A DNA stretch of 64,000 nucleotides from MGIIb-O1 sp002457595 (GTDB lineage Archaea > Thermoplasmatota > Poseidoniia > Poseidoniales > Thalassarchaeaceae). The DNA is taken from positions 186,001 to 250,000 of the forward strand of contig JBJLBO010000005.1 in NCBI GenBank assembly GCA_045568115.1. Reading direction: 5' to 3'. The notes below the pieces were generated by a model. The model did not search any database and had not been told where the DNA came from. It saw only the letters and a program-made list of their open reading frames with translations. The position numbers were made by a program, and so were the translations under genes. This document shows, in pieces, positions 58,317 to 64,000 of this stretch. Position 1 is the stretch's first letter. Every line of letters starts with the position of its first letter.

Positions 58317-59525
58317 ATGAACATTCACGAGTATCAGGGAAAGCAACTCTTCCGCGAAGCAGGGGTCAATGTACTCGAGGGAGTGCACTGTAAGAGTGTT
58401 GAAGATGCACTGAATGCATACGATTCCTTAGGCTCAAAAGTTGTCGCTGTTAAGAGTCAAATTCACGCAGGTGGCCGTGGCAAAGGTAGCCTATTCTGCC
58501 CAGATACGGGAGAACTACTGATGGAAGGAGGCGTGAAAATCGCCTTCTCTCGTGAAGAGGTAGAGAATTATGCAGGAAACATCCTAGGACACCGTTTGGT
58601 TACCAAACAAACTGGCCCTGAAGGAAAAATGGTTAACAATCTCTACATCGAAGCCGGTTGTGCTATTGCTCACGAATACTACCTAGCACTTCTTGTTGAT
58701 CGTGAAGCAAAGGCAGTTCTCATCATGGCCTCTAAAGAAGGAGGCATGGATATAGAGGAAGTCGCCGAAAATACCCCTGACGAAATACACAAAATTTGGG
58801 TGGATATTGATGCGGGCCTATTGGGATTCCAAAAGCGTAACCTCGGTAATTCTCTAGGTCTATCTGGTGCTTCTCTCAAGTCATTTTTCCGTATCATTGA
58901 TTCACTATACAATTTCTTCATCTCAAATGACTGCTCTATGGTTGAAATCAATCCACTAGTACGAACTGAGGATGAAGAAATTGTTGCACTCGATGCGAAG
59001 GTTAGTTTTGATGAAAACGCATCCTTCAGGCACAAGAATTGGAATGAACTCCGTGACCTTTCTGAAGAGGAACCAACAGAAATTCGAGCCAAAAAGGCAG
59101 GACTATCTTATGTCAAACTCGATGGCAACATAGGTTGTCTGGTCAATGGTGCTGGTCTAGCAATGGCCACTATGGATGTAATCAAACTCTATGGCGGCGA
59201 GCCTGCAAATTTCCTAGACATTGGAGGAGGAGCTGAGAGAGATGTTGTCCAAGAAGCCTTTGAAATTATTCTTGAAGATCAAAATGTCAAAGGAATTCTA
59301 GTCAATATATTTGGTGGAATTCAACGATGTGATGTTGTTGCTAGTGCTGTACTAGATACGACTGAAAAGATGGGGTTGAATGTCCCTCTTGTAATCCGCC
59401 TTTCGGGGACCAATTTTGAAGAGGGAAGGGCAATAATTGAGAATTCGAATCTAGATTGCCATTCCGTTGAAACATTAGCCGAAGGTGCTGAAGCAATTGT
59501 GAATCTAATCGGAGGTGGTCAATAA
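58317..59525 (+). CDS. sucC: Succinyl-CoA synthetase, beta subunit
   Basis: About 402 residues from the ATG at 58317, where the family start MNIHEYQGKQLFREAGV begins; the frame is open from 58266. The ATP-grasp segment VKSQIHAGGRGKGS and the C-terminal domain with FLDIGGGAERDVVQEAFEIIL and GILVNIFGGIQRCD are typical. With SucD it interconverts succinyl-CoA and succinate with nucleotide formation in the TCA cycle. Its TAA overlaps the sucD ATG by one base. Confidence 0.96.
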   Translation: MNIHEYQGKQLFREAGVNVLEGVHCKSVEDALNAYDSLGSKVVAVKSQIHAGGRGKGSLFCPDTGELLMEGGVKIAFSREEVENYAGNILGHRLVTKQTGPEGKMVNNLYIEAGCAIAHEYYLALLVDREAKAVLIMASKEGGMDIEEVAENTPDEIHKIWVDIDAGLLGFQKRNLGNSLGLSGASLKSFFRIIDSLYNFFISNDCSMVEINPLVRTEDEEIVALDAKVSFDENASFRHKNWNELRDLSEEEPTEIRAKKAGLSYVKLDGNIGCLVNGAGLAMATMDVIKLYGGEPANFLDIGGGAERDVVQEAFEIILEDQNVKGILVNIFGGIQRCDVVASAVLDTTEKMGLNVPLVIRLSGTNFEEGRAIIENSNLDCHSVETLAEGAEAIVNLIGGGQ

Positions 59526-60448
59526 TGGCTATTTGGATTGATGAAAATTCGAAACTTCTAATTCAGGGCATCACAGGAAGTCAAGGAACTTTTCATGGTG
59601 GAAAAATGATTGAATATGGAACAAATGTTGTAGGAGGAGTGACTCCTGGGAAAGGAGGGCAAAATATTCAAATCTCTGAACATAATCTTCCTGTTTTCAA
59701 CAGCATGATTGAAGCAATTGAGGCTACTGAGGCCGATGCTTCAGTAATCTATGTGCCACCACCATTCGCAGCAGAAGCAATCATGGAAGCCGCTGACGCA
59801 TTCGACCGACTGAAAGGCGAAGGAGTAGTAGTCTGCATTACAGAAGGGATTCCTACTCTTGACATGGTTAAGGCTGTGTCTTACGTTAATGATCGACCCG
59901 GTATCCGACTAATTGGACCAAATTGTCCAGGAATTATTACACCTGGAGAAAATGGTGGTTGTAAGATAGGTATCATGCCCGGACATATCCACGCCAAAGG
60001 AAGAATTGGTGTTATCTCAAAGTCCGGCACTCTAACCTATGAAGCGGTAGCGCAGACAATGAGTATCAATGAAGGTCAATCGACCTGCATAGGAATTGGA
60101 GGAGACCCCGTAAATGGCACTGGCTTCATCGATTGCCTATCCGCTTTCGAAGCGGACCCACAAACCGTTGCAGTGGTGATGATTGGTGAAATCGGTGGAA
60201 CAGCTGAAGAAGATGCAGCAGCCTGGGCTGCTGAAAACATGACTAAGCCAATTGTTGGCTTCGTAGCAGGTTCAACAGCACCTCCCGGAAAGCGTATGGG
60301 ACACGCAGGAGCGATTATCTCTGGAGGCAAGGGAACTGCAGCGGAGAAATTTGCAGCATTCGAGGCAGCAGGCATTCACATCGCAAGAGATCCTTCCGAA
60401 ATTGGAGCCGTCCTCAAGGTGGCTCTCGAAGAATCCGGTCTTCTATGA
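59525..60448 (+). CDS. sucD: Succinyl-CoA synthetase, alpha subunit
   Basis: A 307-residue alpha subunit. The CoA-binding N-terminal domain has IQGITGSQGTFHGGKMIEYG, and the ligase domain has LIGPNCPGIITPGE and RMGHAGAI, which holds the phosphorylated histidine. It is translated with sucC through a one-base overlap. Confidence 0.97.
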   Translation: MAIWIDENSKLLIQGITGSQGTFHGGKMIEYGTNVVGGVTPGKGGQNIQISEHNLPVFNSMIEAIEATEADASVIYVPPPFAAEAIMEAADAFDRLKGEGVVVCITEGIPTLDMVKAVSYVNDRPGIRLIGPNCPGIITPGENGGCKIGIMPGHIHAKGRIGVISKSGTLTYEAVAQTMSINEGQSTCIGIGGDPVNGTGFIDCLSAFEADPQTVAVVMIGEIGGTAEEDAAAWAAENMTKPIVGFVAGSTAPPGKRMGHAGAIISGGKGTAAEKFAAFEAAGIHIARDPSEIGAVLKVALEESGLL

Positions 60449-60511
60449 AGACCGCTCGATTAGAACTCAAATCAGCGAGAGTCTTAGACGAGAGGAAGTG
60501 TACGGAGTCTC

Positions 60512-61975
60512 GTGACTGAACAACTCCCTGTGGTCGTTGTCGGTGGTGGCCTGTCAGGTTGCGCCTGTGCTCTAGCCATGGCTGGACGTGGTATTCCAGT
60601 GATTCTTTTCGAGGCAGGATCAGTACTTGGTGGACGCGTTCAGAGTGTCAATCTGAAAGGGATCGAACACCCCATAGACAATTGTCAGCATGCGGCGTTC
60701 AGAATTTATGGTAGATTTCTGCAATTGTTGGCAACCTGTGATGCCAGAGATGCATTAAAATTGCAAAAACAGACAAAACTGCCATACTTAGAGGTAGATA
60801 ATGGAAAAATTAGCATAGTCAAATCGGGCAGTCTTCCGCCTCCTTATCACCTCGCTATGTCGTTGATGAAGGTTAATTTTCTTAGTCTGAATGACAAGAT
60901 TCCTTTACGAAAAGCCCTGAAGGCCTTCAAACAAATGGATGAACAAAAACGCCGTTCGCTCGACGACATGCCCTTCCTGGAATGGCTCGAACATAATGGA
61001 CAGACTGAGAGAACCATTCGTCGCTTTTGGGACCCTTTGGTTAAAGCCGCGTTGAACATTGGTTGTGAGGAAGCTAGTACCTCTGCCGCATCTTTCCTTT
61101 TCCAACGCGGGATTTTCGGAGAGAAAGATGCATTTGATGTTGCATCTTTCACTTCAGACTTATCAAATTCAATCGCACCTGCATTACGTCGAACTCTAGC
61201 TAGAACTGGAGTTGATGTAAGGACCTCAATGCCGATTACAGAACTTTTCCGAGAAGAAAGAAAAGTCACAGGAGTAATAACACGCGAAGGAGTAATTCCT
61301 GCATCGGCAGTGGTACTTTGCACCCCTATATCGACGACTGCAAGATTGCTAACTGGTAAAGATGCGGGGGTCGCATCATTTGAGGTAGCAGATAGATTAG
61401 CCAATCTAGGGAATACAGCACTAATTGGGATTCACGCATTCCATGAAGGCCCTGTGCTTCCAGATGGGATTCCATTCGTCACCTGCTGTGATGAACCTCT
61501 GATACAGATGCTGTTTGACAGAACCTCCGAATTAGATGATGGACATCAAATGGGACTGCCCGGATATTGGATCTCAGTACCAGTTTCACATGCAGATTCA
61601 TACATTGATTGGGATAATGAAATGATTCGCACAGAATATGAGCGTGTAGTTCAGACTGCATTTCCTAATGCACCAATGATCAATGATTTTCATGTGGTTC
61701 GCGCCAAACGCGCCACAACAGCTCTGAGGACAGGTTCACAACGAAACCGACCTTCACCTCTAGATGTAGGAGATGGAGTGATTCTTGGCGGAGATTGGCT
61801 TGACATTGATTGGCCGAGCACAATGGAAGGAGCAACTAGATCAGGGCTAACTGCGGCCTCAGTTGTCATCAAACAGAGAGGAGATTCTACTATCACAGAG
61901 TGGCACCACGATAAGTCATGGCCGGACTGGCCTGAAGCACCAAAAAGAGGCGCAGAGAACTGGAAAGAATGGTAG
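60512..61975 (+). CDS. hpnE: HpnE-like FAD-dependent squalene/carotenoid oxidoreductase
   Basis: A 487-residue flavoprotein beginning VVVVGGGLSGCACALAMAGRGI with a typical FAD Rossmann motif and LFEAGSVLGGRV. A segment HPIDNCQHAAFRIYGRFLQLL corresponds to the DNGQH region of HpnE (hydroxysqualene dehydroxylase) and related desaturases. GDGVILGGDWLDIDWPSTMEGATRSG is the family C-terminal motif. HpnE completes squalene synthesis after HpnC and HpnD. The start is GTG with GGAG upstream. It is followed 6 nt later by the HpnC-like gene. Confidence 0.8.
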   Translation: MTEQLPVVVVGGGLSGCACALAMAGRGIPVILFEAGSVLGGRVQSVNLKGIEHPIDNCQHAAFRIYGRFLQLLATCDARDALKLQKQTKLPYLEVDNGKISIVKSGSLPPPYHLAMSLMKVNFLSLNDKIPLRKALKAFKQMDEQKRRSLDDMPFLEWLEHNGQTERTIRRFWDPLVKAALNIGCEEASTSAASFLFQRGIFGEKDAFDVASFTSDLSNSIAPALRRTLARTGVDVRTSMPITELFREERKVTGVITREGVIPASAVVLCTPISTTARLLTGKDAGVASFEVADRLANLGNTALIGIHAFHEGPVLPDGIPFVTCCDEPLIQMLFDRTSELDDGHQMGLPGYWISVPVSHADSYIDWDNEMIRTEYERVVQTAFPNAPMINDFHVVRAKRATTALRTGSQRNRPSPLDVGDGVILGGDWLDIDWPSTMEGATRSGLTAASVVIKQRGDSTITEWHHDKSWPDWPEAPKRGAENWKEW

Positions 61976-61981
61976 GTTATC

Positions 61982-62947
61982 GTGATGGGAGAAAAATTTG
62001 ACTTTGGAGAGCACAGAGTGGCCGAGGACGGAACTGTGACACACCTAGCCGGTTGGGATTCCAAACCGAGCCAAGAAGAGGCACTCGCATATTGCACATT
62101 AATTACAAAATCACATTACGAAAATTTTGTTGTCACAAATCACTTCACACCTGAAGAGCATGTTCAACACATACAGAATATTTACGCATTCAGTCGCTAT
62201 GGTGACGATCTTGGTGATGATGCTCCATTTAGTGACGAAATCAGATGGAATCTACTCGATGCTTGGGAACAAGATCTTGAAGAGGCGGCAAAGGACAATT
62301 GGTCAGGAAATCCTCGACATCCAATTCTACGTGCCGTTCAGTATACTGCCAAAGAACGAAACATTCCAAAAGAACCATTTTGGAAATTAATTCAGGCTTT
62401 CAAAATGGATCAAACAAAGAAAAGATTTGCTAATTTTGATGAATTACGCGAATATTGCTTCTATAGTGCCGACCCTGTTGGCCATTTGTTCCTATATATT
62501 TACGGTCATGACGATGAAGAACTCAGAAAACTTGCCGATTGGACCTGTACTGCTCTTCAATTAGCAAACCACTGGCAGGATGTTTCACGAGACCTAGAAC
62601 AGAATCGAATCTACATGCCAGAAGACACCATGACTCGACATGGATATTCATACGAAGATTACAACTCAAGAGTTTTTGATAATAGATGGAAAGCACTAAT
62701 GATTGAAGAAGTTGAACGAGCTCAAGAATGGTTTGACAAAGGTACCGAACTTTGGACTAAATGTGACCCGAAATTGGCTGTTGATTTGATGATGTTTAGT
62801 TGGGGTGGCCAAGCGGTTCTAGAAGCCATTAGGCGGCAGGGTTACGACACTTGGCGGAAAAGACCCAAAGTTAGCAAGTTCAAACAGCTAATTCTACTGA
62901 TGAAAGCACGTAGGAAATGGAAGGCTGCTCTGAAACTCAGTATATGA
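61982..62947 (+). CDS. hpnC: HpnC-like squalene/phytoene synthase family protein
   Basis: A 321-residue all-helical prenyl synthase. The segment SHYENFVVTNHFTPEEHVQHI and the first Asp motif YAFSRYGDDLGDD correspond to HpnC, as does YCFYSADPVGHLFLYIYG. The second Asp-rich motif is NHWQDVSRDLEQNRIYMPED. In bacteria HpnC converts presqualene diphosphate to hydroxysqualene. A GTG at 61982 and ATG at 61985 are both possible starts. It lies between the HpnE- and HpnD-like genes, which supports the assignment. Confidence 0.8.
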   Translation: MMGEKFDFGEHRVAEDGTVTHLAGWDSKPSQEEALAYCTLITKSHYENFVVTNHFTPEEHVQHIQNIYAFSRYGDDLGDDAPFSDEIRWNLLDAWEQDLEEAAKDNWSGNPRHPILRAVQYTAKERNIPKEPFWKLIQAFKMDQTKKRFANFDELREYCFYSADPVGHLFLYIYGHDDEELRKLADWTCTALQLANHWQDVSRDLEQNRIYMPEDTMTRHGYSYEDYNSRVFDNRWKALMIEEVERAQEWFDKGTELWTKCDPKLAVDLMMFSWGGQAVLEAIRRQGYDTWRKRPKVSKFKQLILLMKARRKWKAALKLSI

Positions 62948-63014
62948 ATCAAAGTTCTAACGAGTAGCCGTCGGATTCAAGAGTGAAAGATGTTGGCTTG
63001 GTTCTGTAAGAACC

Positions 63015-64000
63015 ATGGTTCAGAGAGAGAAGACCGATTCCGCATCCGGAATTCGCTACGATGTTGGGCGTAGCGTATCTCTAGTTGAGGCGGAATCTAA
63101 CTCCGAAAATATTGAGATTGTAAGATCTGCTGTTAGCGTCACTCGTGATGCCGCCCGAGCAATTAGTATTACAACTCTAGAAACATTACGAGAAGGTGCT
63201 AGATTTATGGGTGTCATTGGCCCTAGAGGAGAATTACTGAATCCCTTCTCTCACCTTGATGCTGCTATTTGGTCAGAATCAGATGTCCCCGAATATTTGG
63301 TTGATGCAGCATATGATTACTGTGAAGAATTAACAAAAATTGAAGCCGGAAATTTCTATCACTCATTCAAGTATTTACCAAAGGAAGCACTTCGCTCGAT
63401 TTGTGCTTATTACGCATTCTGTCGAAGAGCAGATGATATTGCTGATGGAGATTACGTTGATGAATTTCCTGGTGGTTCTTCAGAAGACCCTGAATCTGTT
63501 GAATATCGGACCGATATCGAGCGGCTAACAGGCTCCTCACCTGTAGTTGAGCGTAGTTATTACGAAGATAAAATGTCTCAGTTATTCTATTACAGAAAGA
63601 AACTCTCTACTGCTTACTCACAGATAACCTCCACAGATCCTATTTTCATCGCACTTAAGGACACAATTCGTCGTTACAACATACCACGACAATTATTAGA
63701 CGAGATGATTAGTGGTATGGAAGATGATTTGCATAGGAATCGTTACGAAGATTTTGAGGAACTCTATTCCTATTGTTATCGAGTAGCCTCTACAGTAGGG
63801 CTCGTCTGCATTGAGATATATGGTTATGAAAATCATGCGGCTAGAGAATGTGCTGAGGCCTGGGGGATTTTCATGCAGATGACGAACATACTTCGTGATG
63901 TCGCAGAGGATTCTGAGAGAGATAGAATCTACCTCCCAATGGAAGATCTTCGTCGTTTTGGAATCACCGAGGAGGACGTTCACTCTGGAGTAGAATTACT
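63015..64000 (+). CDS. hpnD: HpnD/CrtB-like squalene/phytoene synthase, truncated by window edge
   Basis: The ATG at 63015 opens a frame still open at the window end (328 codons visible). Residues around 107-145 read GNFYHSFKYLPKEALRSIC then YYAFCRRADDIADGD, the first Asp-rich motif DDxxD. The second, MTNILRDVAEDSERDRIYLP, appears near residue 300. This is the trans-prenyl synthase core that joins two farnesyl (HpnD) or geranylgeranyl (CrtB) diphosphates. About 100 residues precede the core, more than usual for HpnD or CrtB. Neighbouring hpnE and hpnC favour presqualene synthesis, but a carotenoid role remains open. Confidence 0.8.
   Translation, partial: MVQREKTDSASGIRYDVGRSVSLVEAESNSENIEIVRSAVSVTRDAARAISITTLETLREGARFMGVIGPRGELLNPFSHLDAAIWSESDVPEYLVDAAYDYCEELTKIEAGNFYHSFKYLPKEALRSICAYYAFCRRADDIADGDYVDEFPGGSSEDPESVEYRTDIERLTGSSPVVERSYYEDKMSQLFYYRKKLSTAYSQITSTDPIFIALKDTIRRYNIPRQLLDEMISGMEDDLHRNRYEDFEELYSYCYRVASTVGLVCIEIYGYENHAARECAEAWGIFMQMTNILRDVAEDSERDRIYLPMEDLRRFGITEEDVHSGVEL

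Noticed and set aside
1..64000. CRISPR arrays, insertion sequences, phage genes or rRNA
   Set aside because: No regularly spaced direct repeats, transposase or integrase motifs, or rRNA-like sequence were noticed by eye. Small or divergent elements could be missed.

Overview
The window looks like a chromosomal segment of a planktonic euryarchaeon, most likely Marine Group II (Candidatus Poseidoniales). This placement is an inference from gene content. Archaeal markers are the uL3-uL4-uL23-uL2 ribosomal block, a Hef helicase-nuclease, a thermosome subunit, a primase small subunit, a tRNA-Trp gene with a box C/D intron, and a very short eL41-like gene. They sit beside bacterial- or eukaryote-type genes (threonyl-tRNA synthetase with TGS domain, type II glutamine synthetase, D-amino-acid oxidase, Hpn-type squalene genes). 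Genes are tightly packed with many 1-10 nt gaps or overlaps. No rRNA, transposase, phage gene or CRISPR array was seen, and no gene-free stretch exceeds 300 bases.

Layout. 0-2.7 kb: ribosomal proteins on the minus strand with a possible structured leader. 2.9-8.4 kb: Hef, convergent with a two-gene minus-strand unit: a ferredoxin-flavodoxin-SdhB/HdrC-like fusion and an HdrB-like protein, both lacking most expected Fe-S ligands. 8.5-24 kb: thermosome, large surface and membrane proteins, an aminotransferase, a secreted subtilase, tRNA-Trp, a DUF92 protein and a PrsW-type protease. 24-28.3 kb: D-amino-acid oxidase with a Nudix protein, type II glutamine synthetase and an MFS exporter. 28.3-36.6 kb: a complete Dpp/Opp-type peptide ABC transporter whose ATPase (OppD) and permease (DppC) carry inserted transmembrane segments. 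36.7-46.6 kb: tRNA-Ala, a SprT-like protein, tRNA-Arg, eL41-like, a degenerate PD-(D/E)XK protein, a COG3199 kinase, carbamate kinase, ThrRS, TrhO and PriS. 46.6-54.3 kb: an SF2 helicase, a coiled-coil membrane protein, a surface protein and a GHMP kinase. 54.4-64 kb: aspartate transcarbamoylase (PyrBI), triosephosphate isomerase, a sugar nucleotidyltransferase, succinyl-CoA synthetase and an HpnE-HpnC-HpnD-like cluster running off the window end.

Together the genes suggest a heterotroph that imports and degrades peptides and amino acids (lipoprotein-fed peptide transporter, secreted protease, aminotransferase, D-amino-acid oxidase, glutamine synthetase), has central carbon enzymes, and may make squalene or a C30 carotenoid.

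The least ordinary points are: (1) the OppD-type ATPase with about seven hydrophobic helices inserted between its conserved motifs while all ATPase motifs stay intact, matched by a similar insertion in its partner DppC; (2) the adjacent SdhB/HdrC-like and HdrB-like proteins that keep their folds but have lost nearly all cluster-binding cysteines, one of them fused to an intact ferredoxin and flavodoxin; (3) the tRNA-Trp intron, whose two guide sequences can be read directly and predict 2'-O-methylation at C34 and C39.
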